64,000 nucleotides of DNA from assembly GCA_947259275.1 (NCBI GenBank), contig CAMYMH010000006.1:1-64000 (forward strand), read 5' to 3'. The DNA comes from an uncultured Acidimicrobiaceae bacterium (GTDB lineage Bacteria > Actinomycetota > Acidimicrobiia > Spongiisociales > SHLN01). This document shows, in pieces, positions 19,352 to 30,352 of the stretch (positions are counted from its first letter, which is position 1; each line of letters starts with the position of its first letter). The notes under the pieces were generated by a model that was given only the letters and a program-made list of their open reading frames with translations, was not told the DNA's origin and made no database searches. The translations under genes were made by a program, and so were the position numbers.

Positions 19352-20436
19352 CCGCGGTATCGCCTCGGGAGCCGCGGCCCGAAGCCGCATAGGATCTCCC
19401 AACTCACGGAATCGAGCCGCTCCGCCCACTCGTCGGCGTCGATCTCGCCATCTCCCTGTCTCCCGAGCAGCACCACCTCGTCACCGACCTGAACCGGCTC
19501 ATCGCCCATATCGACTACCACCTGATCCATGGTCACGATCCCGGCGTACGGCCGGCGCCTTCCCCCAATCAGCACTTCTCCGCCGATCTTGGCCAGCCGG
19601 CGGGTGACGCCGTCGGCATAGCCGATGGGGACGGTGGCGACGGTTGACTCGGCCTCGAGCGGACGGATGCGCCCGTAGGCAGGCCGGGCACCGGCCGGAA
19701 GACGCCTGGTATGAGCCACCTGCGAGACAACTCGCATGGCCGGCTGCAGCGCGACTACCTCTCGGCAGGCGGCCGATGGATAGCAGCCGTACATGGCCAG
19801 ACCAACGCGGACCATGTCCAAGCGGGCCTCCGGATACAGCAAAGCTCCCGCCGAGTTGGCGGCGTGGACGAGGTCGGGAGCCGCGTCGGCCCCATCGACG
19901 AACTGGCGGAGCTGCTTGACCTGGCCGCGGGTGAAGTCGGCTTCGTCCTCGGCGGATGGGAAATGGGTCCAGATGCCGCCAAGAGTCAGCCACGGATCCT
20001 TCTGGATACGCGCCACCAGCCCGGCGGCGGTTATCTCGTCGGTCCCAACCCGATGCATCCCCGTGTCGACCTTCACATGCACCGAAATCGGACCGGCGGC
20101 TGCTCTGGAAAGCGCCGCCAGGAAAGACTCGGTGTACACGGTCGGCGTGAGATAGTGGTCGATGAGCGACGAGACGTCGGCAGTGGTGGCTTCCGACAAC
20201 AGCAGCACGGGAGCCTCGATACCGGCCTCACGCAGGCGCAGCCCTTCGGTGACGGTAGCGACTGCCAGCCAGCCGGCTCCGGCCTCCAGAGCGGCCTCCG
20301 CCACCGGGACATCACCGTGGCCGTAACCATCAGCCTTGACCACCGCGCAGAACTTGGCCGGGGCGACCACCTGGGAGATTTCCTTCACATTGTGTCGAAT
20401 TGCTTCGAGATCGACCTCGACCCACGACGGCCTCAT
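19348..20436 (-). CDS. alr: alanine racemase
   Basis: Predicted 362 aa PLP enzyme making D-alanine for peptidoglycan. The PLP lysine is K34 in AVVKADGYGHG; the C-terminal beta domain contains PIGYADGVTRRL and MDQVVVDMGD, as in other Alr enzymes. The start overlaps the nnr stop by 4 bases. Confidence 0.96.
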   Translation of the reverse strand: MRPSWVEVDLEAIRHNVKEISQVVAPAKFCAVVKADGYGHGDVPVAEAALEAGAGWLAVATVTEGLRLREAGIEAPVLLLSEATTADVSSLIDHYLTPTVYTESFLAALSRAAAGPISVHVKVDTGMHRVGTDEITAAGLVARIQKDPWLTLGGIWTHFPSAEDEADFTRGQVKQLRQFVDGADAAPDLVHAANSAGALLYPEARLDMVRVGLAMYGCYPSAACREVVALQPAMRVVSQVAHTRRLPAGARPAYGRIRPLEAESTVATVPIGYADGVTRRLAKIGGEVLIGGRRRPYAGIVTMDQVVVDMGDEPVQVGDEVVLLGRQGDGEIDADEWAERLDSVSWEILCGFGPRLPRRYRG

Positions 20437-21848
20437 CGCAGCACCACCCCGATTTCCTCGACCAGGCTCTCGGCCGTCACCACCGACCAGTCGGCAAGCG
20501 ATCGTCCGGCCCGCCCGTGCCAGAACGCACCGGCGTATGCCGCAGCATCGGAGTCAAGGCCGCCGGCCCACAATGCCGCCACTGTTCCGGTCAACACGTC
20601 ACCGGTGCCGATGGTGGCAAGTTCCGGCCCCCCCTCGGTGATCACCCAGGGAGTGGCGGCGGCGCACACGAAGGTGGGATTGCCCTTGAGCAGCACGGTA
20701 GTCCCGGTGGCGGTGGCCAGGGTGGCGGCGGCCGAGTAGGAAGCGCCCTCGCCGGTGAGCCGTCGGAACTCGCCGGCATGCGGGGTGATGAGCGTCTCCC
20801 CCGTCCGTCGCAACTGAGCAGGATCGGAGATGGCATTGAGGCCGTCGGCGTCGATGAGCAGCTTGCCGTCCCAACTACCAATCAGCTCGGCCACGAACTT
20901 GTCCTGATCCGGTCCCAGGCCGGGGCCGAGCGCCACCACATCAAAACGAGCCGCCTGCTCGAGGAGCTCGGCCACGTCGGCGGGATCAAATTGATCGCCG
21001 TTGCCGATGCCCCGGGTCATCACGCCGGCGCTCATGGCCTCGAGCGCTCCCTGCCAGCGGCCCGGCACCGCCGCCGCCACCGCCCCGGCGCCGGCCCGAA
21101 GCGCGCTCGCGGCGGCCAGCATGACCGCTCCGGTGAGGCCGGGTGAGCCACCCACGACGAGAACGGAACCGGCCGACCACTTGTGGGCCGTCCGCGGACG
21201 AGCCGGGATCTCAGCGTCGGCCTCCGTGACCAGCCGAAGCTCCGGAGTTCCTCCCTCGAGGCCGATGTCCCGGACCTCCAGAACCCCGCACCGTTCTGGT
21301 CCTTCGCCCAGCAGGTGCCCGACCTTGCGAGCATGAAACGTCACCGTGCGCTCGGCAAAGAACGCCTCGCCTGCCACAGTCCCGTCACCGGCGCTCAGGC
21401 CGCTCGGCACGTCGATGGCAAGGACCGGAGCCGTGTGCGCCAGCCAGGGCAGGACATCGTCGGGGAGCGAACCGTGGAAGCCGGAGCCGTACAGGCCGTC
21501 GATGATGAGATCGGCCGGCGCCGGGTCGTCGAGCGGCACCACCCCAACCCCGGCGCGGGCGGCAGCCACCGACGCCTTCCTGGCGGCCGAGAAGTCTCCC
21601 TTGGGAAACCCCCGGGCGTGAACCACCACCGCCGCCCCCCGCCGGGCAAGGTACTTGGCGGCAACGTAGGCATCTCCGCCGTTGTTACCGGGTCCGGCCA
21701 GGACCGCCACCTGTGACCCGTACCCGACGCCCATGTCGACCGCGGCCAGCGCCACCCACAGCCCGGCCCGTTCCATCAGCGATTCGATCCGATCCGCAGC
21801 CGCCGCGTCGAGCACCGCCGACTCCCCAGGAGTGATCACGAGCTGCAT
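20433..21848 (-). CDS. nnr: bifunctional NAD(P)H-hydrate epimerase / ADP-dependent dehydratase
   Basis: Predicted 471 aa from ATG 21848 (MQLVITPGESAVLD); the frame to 21950 has no family character upstream. The N-terminal half is the YjeF_N epimerase (GPGNNGGDAYVAAKYL); the C-terminal half is the ribokinase-like dehydratase (GLGPDQDK, ITPHAGEFRRLTG, GTGDVLTG). It repairs hydrated NADH and NADPH. It heads the run that continues through alr to tsaD. Confidence 0.95.
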   Translation of the reverse strand: MQLVITPGESAVLDAAAADRIESLMERAGLWVALAAVDMGVGYGSQVAVLAGPGNNGGDAYVAAKYLARRGAAVVVHARGFPKGDFSAARKASVAAARAGVGVVPLDDPAPADLIIDGLYGSGFHGSLPDDVLPWLAHTAPVLAIDVPSGLSAGDGTVAGEAFFAERTVTFHARKVGHLLGEGPERCGVLEVRDIGLEGGTPELRLVTEADAEIPARPRTAHKWSAGSVLVVGGSPGLTGAVMLAAASALRAGAGAVAAAVPGRWQGALEAMSAGVMTRGIGNGDQFDPADVAELLEQAARFDVVALGPGLGPDQDKFVAELIGSWDGKLLIDADGLNAISDPAQLRRTGETLITPHAGEFRRLTGEGASYSAAATLATATGTTVLLKGNPTFVCAAATPWVITEGGPELATIGTGDVLTGTVAALWAGGLDSDAAAYAGAFWHGRAGRSLADWSVVTAESLVEEIGVVLR

Positions 21849-22031
21849 GGGGCAAGCGTACAAGTCGGCAGGCCAACCAGGCCGCAAATTGTCACGCCGG
21901 TAGAGACGACAGCTTCGGCTCGATCTGATCGGGGTCGCAGCCACTTCCACCGGAGAACTCTTGCCAACGGGTACCCTCAGGTTCGAAGCCCAGCAAGAGA
22001 AGGGGATCCCCGTGGGGTCCGAGGGCCGAGG

Positions 22032-22403
22032 ATGCCGCTGACGGTCAGCTACGAACCGACTTCCGGAGTAGTCGAACTCTCAATGTCCGGAGTCGTCTTT
22101 GCCGAGGAGCTCCCGGAAGTGGTGAGGATGACTGCAGCCCAGGCCGAGGAACACGACGCCCACCTGTCTCTCTCGGACTACAGCCAGGCCACGGTCGAGT
22201 CTTCGCCCTTCGACGTGTTTGGGCTCCACCAGCTGCAGCTCGACGAGGGCTTGGATCCATCAATTCGCGTCGCCGTCATCCCTCCCCTTTCCGATCGCGG
22301 CGAGCAGCTGGCGGACTTCTACAAGGTGATCTGCTCGAACCGGGGCTGGACGGCTGCCGTGTTCCGCGACCGGCAAGAGGCGATCGCCTGGTTGTCGGAG
22401 TGA
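22032..22403 (+). CDS. hypothetical protein, STAS/SpoIIAA-like size and pattern
   Basis: Predicted 123 aa (MPLTVSYEPTSGVVEL...). It alternates short strands and helices and ends FRDRQEAIAWLSE, a pattern common in SpoIIAA-like STAS proteins, but no diagnostic motif is visible. It is divergent from nnr across 183 bases and convergent with the hybrid kinase. That position at the edge of the signalling genes makes an accessory role possible; this is a guess. Confidence 0.6.
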   Translation: MPLTVSYEPTSGVVELSMSGVVFAEELPEVVRMTAAQAEEHDAHLSLSDYSQATVESSPFDVFGLHQLQLDEGLDPSIRVAVIPPLSDRGEQLADFYKVICSNRGWTAAVFRDRQEAIAWLSE

Positions 22404-22413
22404 GGCTGTGTCG

Positions 22414-24795
<2,382 letters not shown>

Positions 24796-24960
24796 AGCTA
24801 CGCCCGATCTCCTTCGCGCCCGACGGCATGGCGGCGGCCGATCATCCGGGTGTGGGTCCCGGCCGGCTGAGGGCCGTCTTTCCCTGTCCCCGGGGATGTC
24901 ATTTCGATGGTGAGCACTGGTGCATGCATCACGCATGGGATCGGAAAAGTCTGGGAATCG

Positions 24961-25055
24961 CTTGAGTGATTTGGGTGCAGCCCTCGCCTTCGAGGCGGCT
25001 CGGCCCCCCCCATCGAAACGCCGGCTCTCGACTAGCGCCCGGCGAATCACTCAAG
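24961..25055. promoter_or_regulatory. 11-bp perfect inverted repeat in the divergent signalling promoter region
   Basis: CTTGAGTGATT (24961-24971) and AATCACTCAAG (25045-25055) are perfect inverted copies 73 bases apart. The left copy is itself close to a palindrome when extended (AATCGCTTGAGTGATT). They lie between the divergent kinase and lipoprotein genes, in a position suited to an operator pair. No regulator is known. Confidence 0.45.
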
Positions 25056-25083
25056 ACCTGGAAGCTGGTGTCGATGACCTCCT

Positions 25084-26178
25084 ATGTTCACACCCACGAC
25101 GACTTGCCAAGGCAGACGGTTTCGAGGGCGGCGGGACATCGCACCGGCCCGAGCTGGTAGGCCATCCCCGCCCGCAATCGCGAAGCTAGGCGTAGCACTG
25201 GCTCTGCTGGCAGGTGCTTGCGGTGCCCCGGATGTTGAGCAGTCGGCGGAATTGCCCGATGACTCGTCGTACGCTGGGAAGATCCTGTGGGTCGACTCCT
25301 ATCACTCGGAGTACGAGTGGTCGATCGAAATCGAAGAGGGTCTGCGGTCGGTGATCAACCCTACCGGCGTCGAGCTGCGCATCGTACGCATGGACACGAA
25401 GCGGAACCCGGGCCCACAAGCCAGCCATACCGCGGCGCGCGAAGCCTTGGCGGTGATCTCAGCCTTCGAACCCGATGTTGTCATCGCCACGGACGACAAC
25501 GCTCAGACCTATCTGGTGGTGCCCCATCTTCGCGATGTCGGGGTCTCTGTGGTTTTTGCCGGCGTTAATTGGGATGCATCCGAGTATGGCTATTCGTCCT
25601 CCCCGAATGTAACCGGAATGATCGAGGTCGATCTCGTGGAACCACTGGTGGATCTGCTCGCTGTCCATGCCGATGGGATTCGGGTCGGCTACATCAGCGG
25701 CGACACCAAAACCGACCGCAAGCTGGTGGATGTGTACAACGATCGATTCTTCGGCGGTGAAGTTGTCGCCTCCTTCGTCACGACCTTCGACGAGTTCCAG
25801 CAGGCCTTCGTGGAGATGCAGGAGCAGGTCGACATCCTGCTCTTCGGCAACAATGCTGGGATCGAAGGTTGGGACGACGCGGCGGCGGCGGAGTTGGCGG
25901 CCACTCACACCTCCATCCCCACCGGCTCGCGCTCTTCCTGGATGGCACCGTACGTTTTGGTGACCCTGGCGAAGCTTGGCCAGGAGCAAGGCGAGTGGGC
26001 TGCGACAACAGCTCTGGAAATCCTGCAGGGGGCGTCGCCGGCGTCGATTCCGGAAGCCGAGAACGCAGTCGGCAAGCTCATCGTCAACGCCGACATTGCC
26101 GATGCGCTCGGCGTGGTATTCGGCCCGTCGGTGCTGCGCACTGCCGAGATCTACCGTGAAGTAGAGCCGTCCGGGTGA
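25084..26178 (+). CDS. ABC-transporter substrate-binding-like lipoprotein (sensor input)
   Basis: Predicted 364 aa. A long Arg-rich n-region (about 33 residues) precedes the hydrophobic LGVALALLAGAC, whose lipobox Cys is residue 46. The mature part has the periplasmic-binding fold of the ABC_sub_bind family (KILWVDSYHSEYEWS, FEPDVVIATDDNAQTYLVVPHL, FAGVNWD). No transporter genes are adjacent. Instead its stop overlaps the GTG of a histidine kinase (GTGA), so a ligand-sensing role for that kinase is likely. No in-frame start nearer the hydrophobic core was found. Confidence 0.82.
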   Translation: MFTPTTTCQGRRFRGRRDIAPARAGRPSPPAIAKLGVALALLAGACGAPDVEQSAELPDDSSYAGKILWVDSYHSEYEWSIEIEEGLRSVINPTGVELRIVRMDTKRNPGPQASHTAAREALAVISAFEPDVVIATDDNAQTYLVVPHLRDVGVSVVFAGVNWDASEYGYSSSPNVTGMIEVDLVEPLVDLLAVHADGIRVGYISGDTKTDRKLVDVYNDRFFGGEVVASFVTTFDEFQQAFVEMQEQVDILLFGNNAGIEGWDDAAAAELAATHTSIPTGSRSSWMAPYVLVTLAKLGQEQGEWAATTALEILQGASPASIPEAENAVGKLIVNADIADALGVVFGPSVLRTAEIYREVEPSG

Positions 26179-28190
26179 TCGGACGCCGTGGTTTCTACGA
26201 CTCGTTGCGGGCCAAACTCGTGGCCGTCTTCGTGGTGGTCATCGCCCTGGTGCTGGGGCTGGGACTAACGGGATACTCAGACCTCAGCAACGCCCGCCGG
26301 ATATCCAACACGGTGGAACCCGTAAGCGAGCTGCACCACGTGGCGCTCGAACTCTCGGAGAGTCTGGCGTCTCTCGACGATAATCTCGAGGTGTTCGTCA
26401 TCGTGCGCGGGAGCGAGCAGCGTGCCGCCGTTTCGAGAGATCTGGCCGACTTGACCGAGGCGCAATCCAAGCTGCGCGCATCGCAAGGCTTGGAATTCTG
26501 GGACACCTACGACTCGGCTCCGATCCTGGCATCGATCGACGGGCTACGGACCCAGGTCGAGGCCTTCGTGGCGGCTCCGGCCGAAGAAGCGTCTTTGAAC
26601 AACGAGGCGGTCGCTCTCCTATTTCGGAGCGTGGCCGAGACCGCCGCCGACAACGCCGAGTTCTATCACGTCTCCGAAGAATGGGTGGAGGATGCGGTTG
26701 CCTCGCAGACGGGCGTGCTCGAGTCCCTGAACACTCGATTCATCGTCGTGGGCTCCGCCGTCCTCGCCATCGTCGGGTTTATGTTCCTGGCAGTCGGGCG
26801 CAGCATGAGTCGGATCAGCTCGATGACTGCAACCGCAACCGCCATCGCCGGCGGGGATTTGGGACCGAGGGTGAAGGTGCGGGGCGGTGACGAGATCGCC
26901 GAGTTGGCCGCGGCTTTCAACACGATGACCGAGCAGTTGGGCGAGCTCATCGAGGAGCTTGAGGAACGCGTTGCGGAACGGACGGCCGATCTCTCGCACG
27001 CCAATGCCGCCCTGACCGACGAGATCCACGAGCGGGAGCGAGCCGAGATGGACATGCGCCACGCCAAGGAGTTCGCCGAGACCGTGCTCAACAGCATGAG
27101 TGATTCGATCTCGATCGTCGATGTTCGCGACTTCACCATCGTCGGCGCCAACAGCGTCTTCCTCGCTCAATACGGGCTAACCGCCGAAGAGCTTCGAGGT
27201 CGTTCGTGCCATGCGGTGACACACGGACGCGCCCAGCCCTGTGAGCCTCCCAACGATGTGTGTCCGCTTCTCGACTCTGTGGCAAGCGGCCAGACCGCTT
27301 CGGCCGAGCACCAACACGTCACCGATTCCGGTATGCGCTACGCCGAAGTCTCGGCGTCGCCGATTCGTAATGATGCCGGCGACATCATTCAGGTGGTCCA
27401 CGTTTCTCGTGATGTCACCGAGCGTAGGCGAGCGGAGGCCGCCCTCGAGACGTACGCGTCGGAACTGCAGCGCAGCAACGGCGCCTTGCAAGAGTTCGCC
27501 TACGTGGCTTCCCACGATCTGCAAGAGCCGTTGCGAAAGGTGCAGTCCTTCGGAAGCCGCCTCCAGGCCAAGTATGGGTCCCAGCTCGATGAACGCGGGC
27601 AGGACTACCTCCAGCGGATGCAGGGGGCGGCGGCCCGGATGCAAGACCTCATCGACGGGTTGCTCAGCTACTCGCGGGTCACCAGCACCGCCAGGCCCTT
27701 CGAGCAAGTTGACCTGGTCGAGGTGGTGGAAGGCGTCCTCTCCGATCTGGAGGTGCGGCTCGACGAGGTTGAGGGGAAGGTAATCATCGGCGAGCTCCCC
27801 ATCATCGAGGCCGACGGGTTGCAGATGCGCCAGCTGTTTCAGAACTTGATCGGGAACGCCCTGAAGTTCACCAGGCCGCACGAACCTCCCGTCGTCATGG
27901 TGCAAGCCCGGCCGCTAGATGCAGCCGGCTTGCCCACCGCGACATGGAGTATCTCCGTCGAAGACAATGGCATCGGTTTTGACGCCAAATACGCCGACCG
28001 AATCTTCGGCGTGTTCCAACGACTGCACGGCCGGGGCGAATACGCGGGGACGGGGATCGGCTTGGCAGTCTGCAAGAAGATCGTCGAGCGACACGGCGGC
28101 ACGATCGAGGCGGCCAGCAGTCCAGGGGAAGGAACGACCTTCGTCATAACCCTCCCCACAACCCAGAGCAGAGGAGCGAACGAGCGATGA
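26175..28190 (+). CDS. membrane sensor histidine kinase with HAMP and PAS domains
   Basis: Predicted 671 aa, GTG start. Membrane segment 1 is at about 14-36 and segment 2 at about 189-211, flanking a helical extracellular sensor of some 150 residues. HAMP (about 210-265), a coiled coil and a PAS domain (about 295-430) follow. The PAS domain has cysteines in the pattern GRSCH..QPC..DVCPL (about 345, 357, 363). The kinase core has SHDLQEPLRK (His about 447), NLIGNALKFT, DNGIGF and GTGIGLAV, the phytochrome-like subgroup. It overlaps genes on both sides by 4 bases. The lipoprotein probably presents the signal and the downstream receiver is its likely partner. Confidence 0.92.
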   Translation: MIGRRGFYDSLRAKLVAVFVVVIALVLGLGLTGYSDLSNARRISNTVEPVSELHHVALELSESLASLDDNLEVFVIVRGSEQRAAVSRDLADLTEAQSKLRASQGLEFWDTYDSAPILASIDGLRTQVEAFVAAPAEEASLNNEAVALLFRSVAETAADNAEFYHVSEEWVEDAVASQTGVLESLNTRFIVVGSAVLAIVGFMFLAVGRSMSRISSMTATATAIAGGDLGPRVKVRGGDEIAELAAAFNTMTEQLGELIEELEERVAERTADLSHANAALTDEIHERERAEMDMRHAKEFAETVLNSMSDSISIVDVRDFTIVGANSVFLAQYGLTAEELRGRSCHAVTHGRAQPCEPPNDVCPLLDSVASGQTASAEHQHVTDSGMRYAEVSASPIRNDAGDIIQVVHVSRDVTERRRAEAALETYASELQRSNGALQEFAYVASHDLQEPLRKVQSFGSRLQAKYGSQLDERGQDYLQRMQGAAARMQDLIDGLLSYSRVTSTARPFEQVDLVEVVEGVLSDLEVRLDEVEGKVIIGELPIIEADGLQMRQLFQNLIGNALKFTRPHEPPVVMVQARPLDAAGLPTATWSISVEDNGIGFDAKYADRIFGVFQRLHGRGEYAGTGIGLAVCKKIVERHGGTIEAASSPGEGTTFVITLPTTQSRGANER

Positions 28191-28636
28191 CAGCACCACG
28201 GCCTATCACCATTCTCATGGCCGACGACGATCCCGAGGATCGAATGTTGGCCTTCGAGGCGTTCGAAGAAGCCCGGCTGGCCAACCATCTCCGCTTCGTG
28301 GAGGACGGTGAGGAATTGATGGACTACCTGCATTGCCGGGACCGCTACGCTGGGCCAGAAGCCGCTCCCCGGCCGGGTCTGATCCTCCTCGACCTCAATA
28401 TGCCGAGAAAGGATGGACGGGAGGCGCTGCGTGAGATCAAGGACGATCAAAACCTGCGCAGCATTCCCATCGTGGTCCTCACGACGTCGAGAGCGGAGGA
28501 GGACGTGCTCCGCACCTACAACCTCGGAGTCAACTCGTTCATTTCGAAGCCGGTGACCTTCGAGGGCATGGTCGATATCGTGCGCAGCCTGTCTAAATAC
28601 TGGTTTGAGATCGTCGAGCTTCCCCCGGCGGCGTGA
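28187..28636 (+). CDS. single-domain response regulator, Rcp1 type
   Basis: Predicted 149 aa, one receiver domain and no output domain. Acidic DDD residues follow the first strand (ILMADDDPEDR), the phospho-acceptor is D69 in LILLDLNMP, and the Thr/Lys signature residues are in VVLTTS and FISKPV. Such stand-alone receivers are usually paired with phytochrome-like kinases, as here, and often pass phosphate to another protein. The divergent hybrid kinase is a candidate downstream acceptor, by inference only. Confidence 0.93.
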   Translation: MTAPRPITILMADDDPEDRMLAFEAFEEARLANHLRFVEDGEELMDYLHCRDRYAGPEAAPRPGLILLDLNMPRKDGREALREIKDDQNLRSIPIVVLTTSRAEEDVLRTYNLGVNSFISKPVTFEGMVDIVRSLSKYWFEIVELPPAA

Positions 28637-28640
28637 TGGC

Positions 28641-29158
28641 CTAGGTGTGGTCTCCGGGGAGGTTGTCCCTGAGGGTGCTGATGGGGGTGGCTCATTTGAG
28701 TGATCCGTGGGCTCGGTGGTGATTGTAGAAGTGGATGAACCCGTGGAAGCCGATTGGAAGCCGATGCTGCGTTGGTGCTCTGAGGTCCAGGGTCGGATGT
28801 AGGCCGATTCTTCGAGGAGGATGCGGTGGAAGCGTTCGACTTTGCCGTTGGTTTGGGGTCGATACGGGCGGGCTTTCTTCACGGTGGTGCCGGTCTCCTG
28901 GCAGTGAATCACCCGCCGTCGCAGCCGCCGAGGGGTGCGATTCGGTGACCGGTGCGGCCGCGACGACCGATCGAGCAAACCCCTCTCACCTTCGGTCCGA
29001 AACCGGTCCCGCCATTTGCGAACCGTTTTGGCGTCCACTTGAAACCGCTCGGCGGTCGCTTTAACCGTCCAACCAGCCTCGAGGACACAGGACACCATGC
29101 GACGGCGACCTTGGGGAGTGAGCGGCGCACTGGGATGCTGGGATCTAGCGTGAGACAC
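28641..29158 (-). pseudogene. IS481-family transposase remnant
   Basis: The N-terminal helix-turn-helix region is intact (APLTPQGRRRMVSCVLEAGW, then RSSRPHRSPNRTP). It then jumps directly to the C-terminal catalytic end (GTTVKKARPYRPQTNGKVERFHR), so the central part with the first two catalytic acids is deleted. Further on the frame shifts: IHFYNHHRAHGSLK reads in another frame and meets a TGA where Trp is usual, before ISTLRDNLPGDHT. The gene is dead. Confidence 0.85.
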
Positions 29159-29264
29159 GAGCCCTCCTTGTGAGATGTGAGTTTTCGACGACCCACAGTC
29201 TCGCTTGGAGCGCTAAACCCATCACACCATCCCGCCAGGGAAAACGTCCCCGGTTGTCACACCT
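28643..29264. mobile_element. decayed IS481-type insertion element with terminal inverted repeats
   Basis: The left end AGGTGTGGTCTCCGGGGAGG (from 28643) matches, inverted, the right end ending at 29264, which read inward is AGGTGTGACAACCGGGGACG; about 20 of 26 bases agree. The right repeat supplies the last codons and the TGA of acpS (29257). No clear target duplication was seen. Confidence 0.75.
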
Positions 29265-29634
29265 GGGCCACGGAGATGGCCAGAACCATGGCCGTGACGT
29301 CTGTATGGGTAATCGAGACATGGACCTCGGTGACACCTAGTTGGGAGGCCCGGTCCAGAGCCGTTCCAAATAGCCGGACCGTTGGCTTTCCGCCGCCGGT
29401 TATTTCGATGTCCTTCCAGCGGAGCTGGCGCCAGCCGCGGCCCAGGCTCTTCATCACTGCTTCCTTGCCGGCAAAACGGGCGGCCAGTCGGCGTGAGGGG
29501 TTGGCGAACCGGGCGGCGTAGGCCTGCTCGTGCTCCGTGAAGCAGCGGGCCAAGAATCGCTCGGGATACTTCCCATAGAGCTTCTCCACCCGGCCGATCT
29601 CTGCCAGATCGATCCCGATGCCAACGATGTTCAT
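29257..29634 (-). CDS. acpS: holo-[acyl-carrier-protein] synthase
   Basis: Predicted 125 aa from ATG 29634 (MNIVGIGIDLAEIGRVEKL); the frame to 29772 has no support upstream. It transfers phosphopantetheine to acyl carrier protein. The metal-binding GIDLAEI, the FAGKEAVMKSLG motif and the final VSITHTDVTA are canonical. Its last three codons and stop lie in the terminal repeat of the adjacent insertion element, so the natural C-terminus may have been altered by a few residues. Confidence 0.94.
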   Translation of the reverse strand: MNIVGIGIDLAEIGRVEKLYGKYPERFLARCFTEHEQAYAARFANPSRRLAARFAGKEAVMKSLGRGWRQLRWKDIEITGGGKPTVRLFGTALDRASQLGVTEVHVSITHTDVTAMVLAISVAQV

Positions 29635-29808
29635 GGGAGCGAGCTTATACCTCCCCCAAGCGCGAAGCGGATCGGCACGAAGGAGGGCGAGAACGTGCCG
29701 TGACGGCCGCTCTGAAAACGGCCGGGGGTGGAGTTTCGGCGACCTCGAGACCTCGAGATCCCGTCTGGCCATTTAGGCTGACGCGAACAACTAGGAAGGG
29801 AACGGAAA

Positions 29809-30231
29809 ATGGCCCTGGACTCCACGGCGACAGCTCATTGGGAAGGCGACCTTATGTCGGGTGCTGGCACTGCGACCCTCACCTCCGGGGCTGGCGGTCC
29901 ATTCCCGGTCGATTGGAAGGCGCGGTCAGAAGAGCACGGCGACAAGACCAGCCCGGAGGAGCTGATTGCTGCCGCCCATGCGACATGTTTCTCAATGGCG
30001 CTGTCTAACGGCCTCGGCAAGGCCGGGACGCCACCGGATCATCTCGACGTGACGGCTACCGCCACGTTCGTTCCCGGGGAGGGGATAACCGGGATGCAGT
30101 TGGTTCTAACGGGTGAGGTACCCGGCCTCAGCGACGAAGGATTCCGGGAGGCTGCCGAAGAGGCCAAGCAGAATTGCCCGGTCTCGCAAGCTCTTGCCGG
30201 CAACGTACCGATTACCCTCGAGTTCAGCTAA
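29809..30231 (+). CDS. OsmC family peroxiredoxin-like protein
   Basis: Predicted 140 aa. OsmC/Ohr proteins reduce organic hydroperoxides through two cysteines, here C60 (AAHATCFS) and C123 (QNCPVSQAL). SPEELIAAAHATCF is the family core. A clear GGAAGGGAACGGAAA precedes the ATG. It lies between acpS and glmS on the opposite strand. Confidence 0.92.
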   Translation: MALDSTATAHWEGDLMSGAGTATLTSGAGGPFPVDWKARSEEHGDKTSPEELIAAAHATCFSMALSNGLGKAGTPPDHLDVTATATFVPGEGITGMQLVLTGEVPGLSDEGFREAAEEAKQNCPVSQALAGNVPITLEFS

Positions 30232-30287
30232 GCCAGCCAGCGTTTCCACGGACTCGTAGGGCACACATCTGCCAACCGAGGACCGCC

Positions 30288-30352
30288 CACCGTGGGTTTC
30301 TGCGCACGGTTGGCGGTGGGCAGTGGGCGGTGGGCTCCGAGCGAAGCGAGGC
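30288..30352. repeat. GGCGGTGGGC repeat block between OsmC and glmS
   Basis: The words CCGCCCACCGTGGG (30288-), GGTTGGCGGTGGGC and AGTGGGCGGTGGGCT sit between the convergent genes, followed by GAGCGAAGCGAGGC. CCCACCG on the left and CGGTGGG on the right can pair. It may serve as a terminator. Confidence 0.65.

Noticed and set aside
27839-29158. Single long minus-strand reading frame of 439 codons across the transposase remnant and the kinase gene
   Set aside because: Only the first part matches a transposase; the rest is antisense to the response regulator and kinase genes, which have clear domains on the plus strand.
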